64,000 nucleotides of DNA from Alphaproteobacteria bacterium (GTDB taxonomy: Bacteria; Pseudomonadota; Alphaproteobacteria; Caulobacterales; Aquidulcibacteraceae): assembly GCA_016124655.1 (NCBI GenBank), contig WGNI01000001.1, positions 248,001 through 312,000 on the forward strand, given 5' to 3'. The notes beneath the pieces are model-generated. The model worked only from the letters and a program-made list of their open reading frames with translations. It was not told where the DNA came from and searched no databases. Positions 53,427 to 61,784 of the stretch are shown here, piece by piece (the first letter of the stretch is position 1; the number at the start of each line of letters is the position of its first letter). A program made the position numbers and the translations under genes.

Positions 53427-54921
53427 CGCGCTGCTCCGAACTGGACGGCGGCGCGCGGCGCACGGTGAAGTGAAAGATCGCGCCGCCTCTTGGATTGGGC
53501 TCCATCCAGATGCGGCCGCCATGGGCTTCGATGATGGAGCGCGAAATCGACAGGCCCACCCCCATGCCGTCCGGCTTGGTGGTGACAAAGGGCTGGAACA
53601 GACGCGCGGCCGCTTCTTTGGCGACGCCGGGCCCGGTGTCGGCGACGCTGATGCGCGCCAAGGCGTCGCCTTCGGCGCAGGTGGACACATCGATCTCCCG
53701 ATTCGGCTGATGGGCCATGGCGTCCAGCGCGTTGCGCACCAGATTGATCACCACCTGCTGAATCTGAATCCGGTCGACGACGACATCGTTTACATCGGGC
53801 GCAAAGGCGTAGCGCACGCGCACGCCGGATTCTCTTGCGCCGACCATTGCCAAGGCGCAGGCCTCCTGCACCAATCTCGGCAGCGATTCCACACGGCGCT
53901 GCTCTTCGCTGCGGGACAGAAAATCTCGGATCCTGCGGATGATTTCACCGGCCCGCAGCGCTTGCGCCGCCGCTTTCTCCAGCGCGTCGGCGGCGCGCGG
54001 ATCACCGCCATCGGCGCGCTCCATGAGCCTGCGCGCGCCGGCCAAATAGTTAGTGATAGCGCTGAGCGGCTGGTTGATCTCGTGCGCCAGCGCGGACGCC
54101 ATTTCGCCCATCGCTGTGAGACGCGACATGTGCGTGAGTTCGGTCTGCAATTCCTGCAGGCGCATTTCCGTGGCTTGATGCTCGGTCAGGTCGCGAAGGA
54201 ACCCGGTAAAGACCCGTCCACGATCGGAGCGCACTTCGCCGACCGCCAGCTCCAGCGGGAACGTCGTGCCGTCCTTGCGCTCGCCGACAACAATGCGGCC
54301 GATGCCGATGATGCGCCGTTCGCCAGTCTCGATGTAGCGGGACACATAACCGTCATGGTGAGCGCGATCTTGCTGCGGCATCAGCATGGCGACGTTGCGG
54401 CCAAGCGTTTCGGAAGGCGACCAGCCGAACATGCGCTCCGCGGCGGCGCTGTAGGATTGGATGATGCCGGCTGCGTCGATCACGATGAGGGCGTCCGGCG
54501 CGGTGTCGTAAATCGTGCGCAAGTGCGCCTCGCGTTCGGCCAGCGCCTCGGCGGCGCGATCGCCGTCGCGGCGCTTGCGCAAGAGCCAATCGCCGCCAAA
54601 CGACGCCGCCAGACCCACCGCGGCGAATACAAACGGCGACGACCCCTCCCAGCCCGCGATCACGCCTGCGCCGGACAGCCCCAACGCCGTCGCCAAAAGG
54701 CCCGGGCCCAGTCCGCCGAGCATGGCGGCGGCGCATACGATCGGTTCAAACAGCAGGAAGACCGGCGGATCGAGACCGATCGCCCGCGCAAGCAGCGCCG
54801 CGCCGGCCATTGCTGCGCATCCCGCGGCCGCCAGTCCGTAGCGGACGAGACGCGGGCGTGCGCGGAGCCAAGGCAGCGCCTGGCGGGCGGACGCGTGCGG
54901 GCGCATCAAGGTTTCTTCCAT
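53419..54921 (-). CDS. fixL: FixL-like sensor histidine kinase, haem His replaced
   Basis: A 500-residue sensor kinase. Four N-terminal hydrophobic segments (about 25-115) precede a PAS domain (about 140-260), then HisKA with phospho-His in ASALAHEINQPLSAITNYLAG (about 279), and an HATPase domain with VVINLVRNALDAM and GMGVGLSISRSIIEAHGGR. Overall similarity and location beside fixJ point to FixL. In classical FixL a His in DPHIIGIGR ligates haem; here the aligned position is Arg203 in GERRIIGIGR. Oxygen sensing by haem is therefore doubtful, though redox or other sensing is possible. Start: ATG 54921, or ATG 54906. Confidence 0.88.
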   Translation of the reverse strand: MEETLMRPHASARQALPWLRARPRLVRYGLAAAGCAAMAGAALLARAIGLDPPVFLLFEPIVCAAAMLGGLGPGLLATALGLSGAGVIAGWEGSSPFVFAAVGLAASFGGDWLLRKRRDGDRAAEALAEREAHLRTIYDTAPDALIVIDAAGIIQSYSAAAERMFGWSPSETLGRNVAMLMPQQDRAHHDGYVSRYIETGERRIIGIGRIVVGERKDGTTFPLELAVGEVRSDRGRVFTGFLRDLTEHQATEMRLQELQTELTHMSRLTAMGEMASALAHEINQPLSAITNYLAGARRLMERADGGDPRAADALEKAAAQALRAGEIIRRIRDFLSRSEEQRRVESLPRLVQEACALAMVGARESGVRVRYAFAPDVNDVVVDRIQIQQVVINLVRNALDAMAHQPNREIDVSTCAEGDALARISVADTGPGVAKEAAARLFQPFVTTKPDGMGVGLSISRSIIEAHGGRIWMEPNPRGGAIFHFTVRRAPPSSSEQRDG

Positions 54922-54981
54922 ATCGCAGCGGGACGTTTGCGCCCCACGCGACACTGTGCGCCAGCGGAGACGGCGCCGCGA

Positions 54982-54998
54982 TAAGGGACATCCCCTAA
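54982..54998. promoter_or_regulatory. possible FixJ-type operator before fixK
   Basis: TAAGGGA-CA-TCCCCTAA is an imperfect palindrome in the divergent region between fixL and fixK, about 65 bp upstream of the fixK ATG. Position and AAGGG-type arms suggest a FixJ site, but I cannot match it to a firm consensus. Confidence 0.35.
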
Positions 54999-55061
54999 GC
55001 GTTCGCCCCGAATGTCGCACGGCGCCACGACCGCCTACCTGCGATGCAAGGAGAGTGCGGG

Positions 55062-55730
55062 ATGCGTGAACCCTTCATCGATGCGCTGCGCAATGGGCCA
55101 AGCGTCTCTGACGCGGTCGCCCTGGGACCCGGTCTGGCGGTTCAGGGCACGCGGCTGCGGTTTCGCCGTAACGAAGAAATTTTCGGCGAAGGCGAACATG
55201 CGGACTATGTGTATCGCGTGGTGTCCGGCGCGGTGCGCACGGTGCGGTTCTCAAGCGATGGGCGGCGGCAGATCCTGGGATTTCACTTTCCAGGCGACGT
55301 CTTCGGCCTCGATGCCGGCGCGCGCTATACGCTCACAGCGGAGGCTGTTGCGGACGCCGACGTGGCGCTGGTGCGCCGCAGCGTGATCGACGCGCTGGCC
55401 GTCAACGATGCGGGCGCCGCGCACGCGCTCTTCAAGCTGATGCAGCTGCACCTTGGCAATGCGCGTGAGCATGTTCTCCTCCTCGGCCGACGCGGCGCCA
55501 GCGAGCGGGTCGCGGCCTTTCTGCTCAAGCTGACAGATCGCTATTCCGCCACGAGCGCGATCGATCTGCCGATGTCGCGTGCTGATATCGCGGATTATCT
55601 CGCGCTGACGATCGAGACGGTGTCGCGTGCGTTCACACAGATGGAGCGCGACAACGCCATTCATCTGGAGAGCGCACGCCACGTCATCGTGCGCGATCGC
55701 TGTGCGCTTGAGCTGTTGGAGGCGGCGTAG
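55062..55730 (+). CDS. fixK: CRP/FNR-family regulator FixK
   Basis: A 222-residue CRP/FNR-type activator. The N-terminal cyclic-nucleotide-fold domain contains FRRNEEIFGEGEHADYVYRV and QILGFHFPGDVFGLDAG. The C-terminal winged HTH is PMSRADIADYLALTIETVSR, where E--SR recognises TTGAT half-sites. No Cys cluster of the FNR type is visible, so it should not bind Fe-S and is more likely FixK controlled at expression level. ATG 55062 is preceded by AAGGAG. Divergent from fixL. Its likely target is the box upstream of ccoN. Confidence 0.93.
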   Translation: MREPFIDALRNGPSVSDAVALGPGLAVQGTRLRFRRNEEIFGEGEHADYVYRVVSGAVRTVRFSSDGRRQILGFHFPGDVFGLDAGARYTLTAEAVADADVALVRRSVIDALAVNDAGAAHALFKLMQLHLGNAREHVLLLGRRGASERVAAFLLKLTDRYSATSAIDLPMSRADIADYLALTIETVSRAFTQMERDNAIHLESARHVIVRDRCALELLEAA

Positions 55731-55752
55731 CCCATGCCGGCGAAGGCGCGTC

Positions 55753-55827
55753 TGGCAGGCCCTAGGGGAGTCGAACCCCTCTTTTCAGGTTGAAAACCTG
55801 ACGTCCTAACCGATAGACGAAGGGCCC
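55753..55827 (-). tRNA. tRNA-Glu (TTC)
   Basis: Read on the minus strand the acceptor stem is GGGCCCT with AGGGCCT (one G-T pair at the end), discriminator G and encoded CCA (55753-55755). The anticodon stem TCAGG/CCTGA encloses TTTTCAA with anticodon TTC. The T arm AGGGG-TTCGACT-CCCCT follows. It totals 75 nt. Confidence 0.96.
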
Positions 55828-55906
55828 GCGGTCGCCGCTGTCGCGCGGGGAGCAGGCGATATAATCGCCTCCGCGAGGCGAGGCAAGCGCGCAGAGGCCG
55901 CCGCGC

Positions 55907-57706
55907 TCAGGCTTCGGCCGCATCCACCAGTTCGATCTCGGCGCGGACGCTGCCGCCCCAATCATTGCGTTTCAGCTTGACCGCCGCATGGATGCGGGCG
56001 CCGCTCAACAGCGCCTCGCCCAAGGCGCTGTCAGCCGCGCGGAAGGCGATGCCGCGGGCCTTGGCGCCGTAGGCGTCCTCCAGCACCAGCCGCACGTGGC
56101 CGCCTTTGACCTCCGAGGCGTAAGAGGCGCGGACATCGGGGATGGCCAGGACCGGCTCGGGGTGGCCGGGTCCGTAGGGCCCAATCCGATCCAACGCCGT
56201 CAGCAGATCGAGATTGAGCGCGCGCAGGCCGGCCTGGGCGTCAATTTCCATCTCCCGCGCCGCTCCGGCCGCCGCGGCTATCGGCGCGCGCAGGCGATCG
56301 GACAGGAAGTCCTTCAGGGTCTCGACCTGATCCCAGGCGACGGTAAGGCCTGCGGCCATGGCGTGTCCGCCGCCCGCGAGCGCTACGCCTTCGCGGGCGG
56401 CTGCCGCGACCGCTTCGCCCAGATTGACGCCGGGGATCGAGCGGCCGGAGCCCTTCGCGGGCGCGCCGCTTTCGCCGCCCAGCACGATGACGGGCTTCAA
56501 GACTTTGTCCTTCAGCCGGCCGGCGGCGATGCCGATGACGCCGGGATGCCAGCGCGGAGAGCCCACCACCACGACCGGGCGGTCGCGCGCCTCGGCCTCG
56601 GCCTGGATCAGCGCCTCGGCGATCATGTCGGCCTCCTGGCGGCGGCGCTCGCCATTGAGCGCGTCGAGCTGGGCGGCCAGGCCCTCGGCTTCTTCGCGGT
56701 CTTCCGTCGATAGGAGCCGGACGCCGAGAGAGGCGTCTCCGATGCGCCCCCCCGCATTGATCCGCGGGCCCAGCACGAAACCCAGATCATAGACGCTGGA
56801 GCAGGAGGCCTTGCCGGCGGCGCCCGCGAGCGCGGCCAGGCCGATGTTTTTGTTCTGCGCGAGAATTTTCAGGCCTTGTGAAACAATAGCGCGGTTGAAG
56901 CCGCGCAGCGGGGCCACGTCGCAGACAGTGCCGAGCGCGGAAAGATCGAGATTGTCGATCGGATTGGGCAGATGGTTCGATCCGACCGAACCGTGCTTGC
57001 GCGCTTCGCGATTGACCGCAGCCAACGTGACAAGCACGACGCCGGCGGCCGTCAGCGCGCCGTGGCCGGAGGGGCAATCGGGCCGGTTGGGATTGACGAC
57101 GGCCAGCGCAGGCGGCGGCGCGCCCGACATCAGGTGATGATCGAGCACGATGACATCGAGGCCCATTTCCGCGGCCGCCTGCAGCGGCGCTTCAGCAGCC
57201 GCGCCGCAATCGACGGTGATGACGAGGTCGACGCCTTCGCCCTTGAGCTTGGCGAACGCCGCCGCGGACGGGCCGTAGCCTTCGGTCAAACGGTCGGGCA
57301 CATAGGTGCGCAATTCCCTTCCGCGCGCGCGAAAGTATCGCACGAGCTGGGCGCCGGATGTGCCGCCGTCCACGTCATAGTCGCAGAACACGGCTGTCGG
57401 CCTGCCGCTGACGATCGCGTCCTCGATCGCGGCGGCGGCCTTGTCCATGTCGATGAAGGTGGACGGATCGGGAAAAACATCCCGCAAAGTCGGCTGCAGA
57501 AATCCCGGCGCTTCGTCGAGACCTACGCCGCGCGCAGCGAGCAAACGTGCGGCCACCTCTGGCAGATCAAAGCGCCGCTGGTGCGCGGCGGCGAGCGCTT
57601 CATCGAATGCGCGCGCGCGCCAACGTTTATCCGTGAGCGAGCGCTCCACATTGAGGAATGCGGCGGCCTCATGCGGCGCCGCCTTTACGGCTGCTTTGTG
57701 CGCCAT
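55907..57706 (-). CDS. recJ: single-stranded-DNA exonuclease RecJ
   Basis: A 5'-3' single-strand exonuclease for recombination and mismatch repair. The 599-residue DHH-family protein has motif I FCDYDVDGGTSGAQ, motif II ITVDCGA, motif III VLDHHL, NLDLSALGTVCDVAPLRGFN with motif IV, and LGPRINAGGRI. The DHHA1 region has GGGHAMAAGLT, and a C-terminal OB domain follows. ATG 57706, preceded by GGAGG, is preferred over GTG 57730. Last gene of alaC-hom-glpX-recJ, 72 nt after glpX. Confidence 0.96.
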   Translation of the reverse strand: MAHKAAVKAAPHEAAAFLNVERSLTDKRWRARAFDEALAAAHQRRFDLPEVAARLLAARGVGLDEAPGFLQPTLRDVFPDPSTFIDMDKAAAAIEDAIVSGRPTAVFCDYDVDGGTSGAQLVRYFRARGRELRTYVPDRLTEGYGPSAAAFAKLKGEGVDLVITVDCGAAAEAPLQAAAEMGLDVIVLDHHLMSGAPPPALAVVNPNRPDCPSGHGALTAAGVVLVTLAAVNREARKHGSVGSNHLPNPIDNLDLSALGTVCDVAPLRGFNRAIVSQGLKILAQNKNIGLAALAGAAGKASCSSVYDLGFVLGPRINAGGRIGDASLGVRLLSTEDREEAEGLAAQLDALNGERRRQEADMIAEALIQAEAEARDRPVVVVGSPRWHPGVIGIAAGRLKDKVLKPVIVLGGESGAPAKGSGRSIPGVNLGEAVAAAAREGVALAGGGHAMAAGLTVAWDQVETLKDFLSDRLRAPIAAAAGAAREMEIDAQAGLRALNLDLLTALDRIGPYGPGHPEPVLAIPDVRASYASEVKGGHVRLVLEDAYGAKARGIAFRAADSALGEALLSGARIHAAVKLKRNDWGGSVRAEIELVDAAEA

Positions 57707-57778
57707 GCCGCCTCCGTCGCGCGATTCCACTGGCTTAAGCCAATTCGCGGCGATTCTCTGTGATTTTCACGCGCTCAT

Positions 57779-58732
57779 TCAGCGCAGCGGGCGTTTGGCC
57801 CTGATCTCGCGCACGCAGCCTGTCGCGGAATTCATCACCAGCGTGTGCGTCTGCACATAGCCATGCGCGACGCGCACGCCGTCCAACAGCGCGCCCTGGG
57901 TCACGCCGGTCGCCACGAAGATCGCGTCCATGGAGGCGAGATCGTGCAAATCGTAGCGGCGATCGAAATCAGTGACGCCGACCCGCTCGGCGCGGCGGCG
58001 TTCATCATCGTTGCGGAATACGAGCCGGCCCTGGAATTGGCCGCCGACGCATTTCAGCGCCGAGGCCGCCAGCACGCCTTCGGGGGCGCCGCCGGACCCG
58101 ATATAGAGATCGATGCCGGTCTCGGGCTTGGTGGTGTTGATGACGCCGGCGACGTCGCCATCGGAAATGAGATGCACGCGCGCGCCGATCTGGCGCAGCG
58201 AGGCGATGATCTCCGCATGGCGCGGGCGGTCCAGCACACACACGCCGATGTCTTTTGGCGCCACGCCCTTGGCCTTGGCCAGGGCTGCCACATTCTCTGC
58301 GGCGGAGGCGTCGAGATCGATGACGCCTTGGGCGTAGCCGGGCCCGATGGCGATCTTATCCATGTAGGTATCGGGCGCATGAAGCAGCCCGCCGCGCGGC
58401 GCAAACGCGATCACGGCCAACGCATTGGCCATGGCTTTCGCCGTAAGGGTGGTCCCTTCCAGCGGATCGAGGGCGATATCGATTTCGGGTCCTGAGCCCT
58501 GCCCCACTTCCTCGCCGATGAACAGCATCGGGGCTTCGTCGCGTTCGCCTTCGCCGATGACGATGCGGCCGCGCATGGGCAAGGCGTTGAGCGCGGTGCG
58601 CATGGCGTCCACGGCGGCCTGGTCGGCGGCCTTTTCGTCGCCGCGGCCGACGAGCTTGGCGGCGGCGATGGCTGCCTCCTCGGCCACGCGGGCGGCCGCG
58701 GCCGCGAGATCGTCAGTGATGGGGCTCGTCAT
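57779..58732 (-). CDS. glpX: class II fructose-1,6-bisphosphatase GlpX
   Basis: Gluconeogenic phosphatase producing fructose-6-phosphate. The 317-residue protein has GRIVIGEGERDEAPMLFIGE and DIALDPLEGTTLTAKAMANA, the Li-sensitive phosphatase metal motif, followed by GVCVLDRPRHAEII, LISDGDVAGVI, and DLYIGSGGAPEGVLAASALK. It lies 8 nt after hom in the same direction, a pairing often seen in alphaproteobacteria. Confidence 0.96.
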   Translation of the reverse strand: MTSPITDDLAAAAARVAEEAAIAAAKLVGRGDEKAADQAAVDAMRTALNALPMRGRIVIGEGERDEAPMLFIGEEVGQGSGPEIDIALDPLEGTTLTAKAMANALAVIAFAPRGGLLHAPDTYMDKIAIGPGYAQGVIDLDASAAENVAALAKAKGVAPKDIGVCVLDRPRHAEIIASLRQIGARVHLISDGDVAGVINTTKPETGIDLYIGSGGAPEGVLAASALKCVGGQFQGRLVFRNDDERRRAERVGVTDFDRRYDLHDLASMDAIFVATGVTQGALLDGVRVAHGYVQTHTLVMNSATGCVREIRAKRPLR

Positions 58733-58740
58733 GAGGCGGC

Positions 58741-60039
58741 TCAGCTCCAGAGGCGGGCGCGATCGTCGGCCTCTTCGATGGGAAAGAAGCGCGGGGGCTC
58801 AACAACGGCGTCGAGCGTTTCGATGGCCTTGGCGGCCGCGTCAAGGGCAGAGCGGGCGACAGGCTGGGTGGTGAGTACGATGGGCACGGACGGACCGTCA
58901 TGGCCAGGGGTCTGGAGGAAGCTTTCGATCGACACGCCCTCGCGCCCGAGCCGGTCTGACACGGCGGCGATGACGCCGGGTCGATCCTGGACCCGCAGGC
59001 GCAGATAAAAGCGCCCGAACTCGCTCGGCGCCGCGCGGGCGGCCGCAGCCAGCGCGGAGACCGGTCTGGCGAAGGCGGGACCGCCGCGTCCCTCCAGCAG
59101 ATCGACGAGATCGGCGGCGACGGCGGCCGCGGTTGGGCCAGCGCCTGCGCCTTTGCCGATGAAGGTCAGCCGGCCGACGGGGTCGGCGTCGACCATGACC
59201 GCGTTCAGCGCGCCGCCCACCGACGCCAGCGGGTGGTCGAGCGTCACGAGAGCCGGGCTGACATGCAGCGAGACGGCGTCATCCACGCGTTCGGCCTTGG
59301 CGATCAGCTTGATGCGGTAGCCCAGCTTGCCCGCCAGGCGGATGTCATCGAGCGTGACGAGGTCCACGCCTTCGATCTTGACGTGCTCGTAGTCCGGCAG
59401 CGCGGAGAACGCGATCGCGGCCAGGAGCGTGATCTTATGGGCGGCGTCGAAACCGCCGACGTCCATGGTGGGATCGGCTTCGGCGTAACCAAGCCGCTGC
59501 GCATCCGCGAGCACGTCGTTGAAGGCGCGGCCCGTCGCCTCCATCTCGGTCAGCAGATAATTGCACGTTCCGTTCAATATCCCCGCAATCGCGCGGGGGC
59601 GCGCGCCGCGCAGCGATTCCTTCAACGCTTTGACGATCGGAACGCCGCCGGCGACGGCCGCTTCGAACAACAGCTTTCCGCCATGCGATTCGCTGAGCTT
59701 CGCGAGATCCGCGCCGTGCACCGCAAGCAACGCCTTGTTGGCGGTCACGACATGGGCGCCGCGGCGCAAGGCGAGTTCAACGGCCTTCTTGGCCGTGCCG
59801 TCAGAGCCGCCGATCAATTCCACGAACACGTCGACATTCGGCTGCATCGCCAGATCGCAGGGATCGTCGAACCAGGGATAGCGGGAAATATCGACGTCGC
59901 GGCGGCGGGCGCGGTTTTGCGCAGACACGCCGACGATCTCGAACTCGCCCTGGCCCAGCGGCTGATCGGGCTGCAACAGCTTGATCAGCCCGCCGCCAAC
60001 CGTGCCCAAACCTGCAATGCCTAAGCGCAACGCGGTCAT
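58741..60039 (-). CDS. hom: homoserine dehydrogenase
   Basis: Makes homoserine from aspartate semialdehyde for Thr and Met synthesis. The 432-residue protein has an N-terminal NAD(P) motif LRLGIAGLGTVGGGLIKLL, the block VVTANKALLAVHGADLAKL, the catalytic region EAAVAGGVPIVKALKESLRG and GILNGTCNYLLTEME, FDAAHKITLLAAIAF, and a C-terminal ACT domain (about 345-432) with LRVQDRPGVIAAVSDRLG, suggesting feedback control by threonine. It lies 4 nt after the aminotransferase gene. Confidence 0.97.
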   Translation of the reverse strand: MTALRLGIAGLGTVGGGLIKLLQPDQPLGQGEFEIVGVSAQNRARRRDVDISRYPWFDDPCDLAMQPNVDVFVELIGGSDGTAKKAVELALRRGAHVVTANKALLAVHGADLAKLSESHGGKLLFEAAVAGGVPIVKALKESLRGARPRAIAGILNGTCNYLLTEMEATGRAFNDVLADAQRLGYAEADPTMDVGGFDAAHKITLLAAIAFSALPDYEHVKIEGVDLVTLDDIRLAGKLGYRIKLIAKAERVDDAVSLHVSPALVTLDHPLASVGGALNAVMVDADPVGRLTFIGKGAGAGPTAAAVAADLVDLLEGRGGPAFARPVSALAAAARAAPSEFGRFYLRLRVQDRPGVIAAVSDRLGREGVSIESFLQTPGHDGPSVPIVLTTQPVARSALDAAAKAIETLDAVVEPPRFFPIEEADDRARLWS

Positions 60040-60043
60040 GGCC

Positions 60044-61252
60044 CTACTCCGCGGCAGCCGCGGCGGCGGGCGCGCTGTTGCTTTGCAGGAAGCGTTTCAG
60101 ATTGCGCGCAGCCTGACGGATGCGCTGTTCGTTTTCCACCAAACCGATGCGGATGAAACCATCGCCGTACTCGCCGAAACCGGCGCCGGGCGCGACCGCA
60201 ATCTCAGCCCCTTCCATCAGGCGCTTGGAGAATTCGACGGAGCCCAAGTGGCGGAAGGCGTCCGGCAGCGGCGCCCAGGCGAACATCGAGGCGCTGGGCG
60301 CGGGGATCGGCCAGCCGGCCTTGGTGAACGTCTCCACGAGCACGTCGCGGCGATGCTTGTAGGTTTGGCGAATGTCCTCCACGCATTCCTGCGGGCCGTT
60401 GAGCGCAGCCGCAGCCGCGACTTGAATGGGCGTGTAGGCGCCATAGTCGAGATAGGATTTCACGCGCGCCAAGGCCGCGATCAGCCGCTCATTGCCGAGC
60501 GCGAAACCGACGCGGAAGCCCGCCATCGAATAGGTTTTCGAGAGGGTATTCACTTCCACGCACACATCGAGCGCGCCCTCGACCTGCAGCGCGGACGGCG
60601 GGGGAACGCCATCGAAATAGATTTCCGAATACGCCATGTCGGACAGCACAAACATGTTGTGCTTTTTCGCAAACGCGATCGCGTCCTTATAGAAATCGAG
60701 ATCGACGACCTGCGCGGTCGGGTTGGCGGGATAGCACAGGATCATGGCGATCGGCGGCGGCACGGAGTGGCGCACAGCGCGGCCCAGCCCCGACAAATAT
60801 TGCTCCGGCGAATGCGCTTCGATGTGGCGAATGACGCCGCCGGCCATAATGAAGCCGAAGGCGTGGATCGGATAAGACGGATTGGGCGCAATCACGACAT
60901 CGCCGGGCGCGGTGATGGCCTGCGCGAGATTGGCGAAACCTTCCTTGGAGCCGAGCGTGGCGACGACCTGGGTGTCGGGATTGAGCTTCACGCCGAAGCG
61001 GCGATCGTAATAGCCGGCCATGGCGCGGCGCAGGCCTGGGATGCCGCGGGATGCGGAATAGCGATTGGTGCGCGGCTTGCGCGCGGTTTCGCAGAGTTTC
61101 TCCACGATGTGCTCAGGCACGGGCAGATCCGGATTGCCCATGCCGAAATCGATGATGTCGGCGCCCTGGGCGCGCAGGCGCGCCTTCACCTTGTTGACTT
61201 CCTCAAAGACGTAAGGCGGCAGGCGGCGCGTTTTATAGAAATCGTCTGACAT
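60044..61252 (-). CDS. alaC: AlaC-type aminotransferase (class I/II)
   Basis: A PLP enzyme of 402 residues in the AlaC/YfdZ group, which makes alanine from pyruvate. It begins with RRLPPYVFEEVNKVKARLRA and GADIIDFGMGNPDLPVPEHI, both family hallmarks. TLGSKEGFANLAQA binds the cofactor, NPSYPIHAFGF follows, the Asp of VLSDMAYSEIYFDG contacts the PLP nitrogen, and the Schiff-base Lys is in TLSKTYSMAGFRVG (about 236). C-terminal Arg in FIRIGLVENEQRI binds substrate. Commonly placed before hom in this class of bacteria. Confidence 0.94.
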   Translation of the reverse strand: MSDDFYKTRRLPPYVFEEVNKVKARLRAQGADIIDFGMGNPDLPVPEHIVEKLCETARKPRTNRYSASRGIPGLRRAMAGYYDRRFGVKLNPDTQVVATLGSKEGFANLAQAITAPGDVVIAPNPSYPIHAFGFIMAGGVIRHIEAHSPEQYLSGLGRAVRHSVPPPIAMILCYPANPTAQVVDLDFYKDAIAFAKKHNMFVLSDMAYSEIYFDGVPPPSALQVEGALDVCVEVNTLSKTYSMAGFRVGFALGNERLIAALARVKSYLDYGAYTPIQVAAAAALNGPQECVEDIRQTYKHRRDVLVETFTKAGWPIPAPSASMFAWAPLPDAFRHLGSVEFSKRLMEGAEIAVAPGAGFGEYGDGFIRIGLVENEQRIRQAARNLKRFLQSNSAPAAAAAAE

Positions 61253-61307
61253 GCGAAAAGCCGAAATTTGGGGGAATGATGGGCGGCCGCAGCCGCGCGG
61301 AAAGACT

Positions 61308-61652
61308 TCAGTGCGACTCGCGCGTGGCGTCGATGGCGGCGCGGGCGTCCTGTTCGAAGGCCACTGCGTCCGGCGCGTCCGAGGGGCCCGTGCTGCGCGG
61401 ATCGGCGCGCATGGCGGCTTCCGCTGCGGCGAGATCGGCTTGCACCCGATCCCAATGCTCGGGATCGAGTTTGGCGCGCGTCGTCGCGGGCGCGCGCGCG
61501 AGCTCGGGAAAGCCCTCGCTGTCGAGTTCTGCGGAGCGCGTGGCGAACCATTCCGGCGGCGCCGTTTCGGTCCTGTCCGCGTCAGCGCCCGCGCATGCCC
61601 CCACCCAGCACAGCGCTAAGGCGGCGGCGATCGGCGCGGGGCGTGGTCTCAC
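61308..61652 (-). CDS. small putative lipoprotein
   Basis: A 114-residue product from GTG 61652, with a signal segment PIAAALALCWVGACAG, whose lipobox VGAC marks the lipidated Cys at about residue 18. The mature part is short and charged, with PPEWFATRSAELDSEGFPEL, reminiscent of small lipoproteins in Caulobacterales-like genomes, then a mostly helical Ala/Asp-rich region. Function unknown. The frame extends far upstream opposite phaC, so the start rests on the signal peptide and an upstream GGAG. It lies 55 nt upstream of the aminotransferase and is divergent from phaC. Confidence 0.6.
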   Translation of the reverse strand: MRPRPAPIAAALALCWVGACAGADADRTETAPPEWFATRSAELDSEGFPELARAPATTRAKLDPEHWDRVQADLAAAEAAMRADPRSTGPSDAPDAVAFEQDARAAIDATRESH

Positions 61653-61784
61653 GAGCGGCGGCTCCACAAGGCGTTCAGGGTGGGCCCTCCTATACCAGAA
61701 GTCCCCAATGTGCCACCATCGCGGCAACCGCCGAAGCAGCATAAGAGCGCATATGCGCCCCCTCCTGGCGATGGGTTGGAAACG

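Noticed and set aside
54922-55061. FNR-type TTGAT-N4-ATCAA box in front of fixK
   Set aside because: I found no match with acceptable half-sites; only a weak AAGGG-type palindrome is present.
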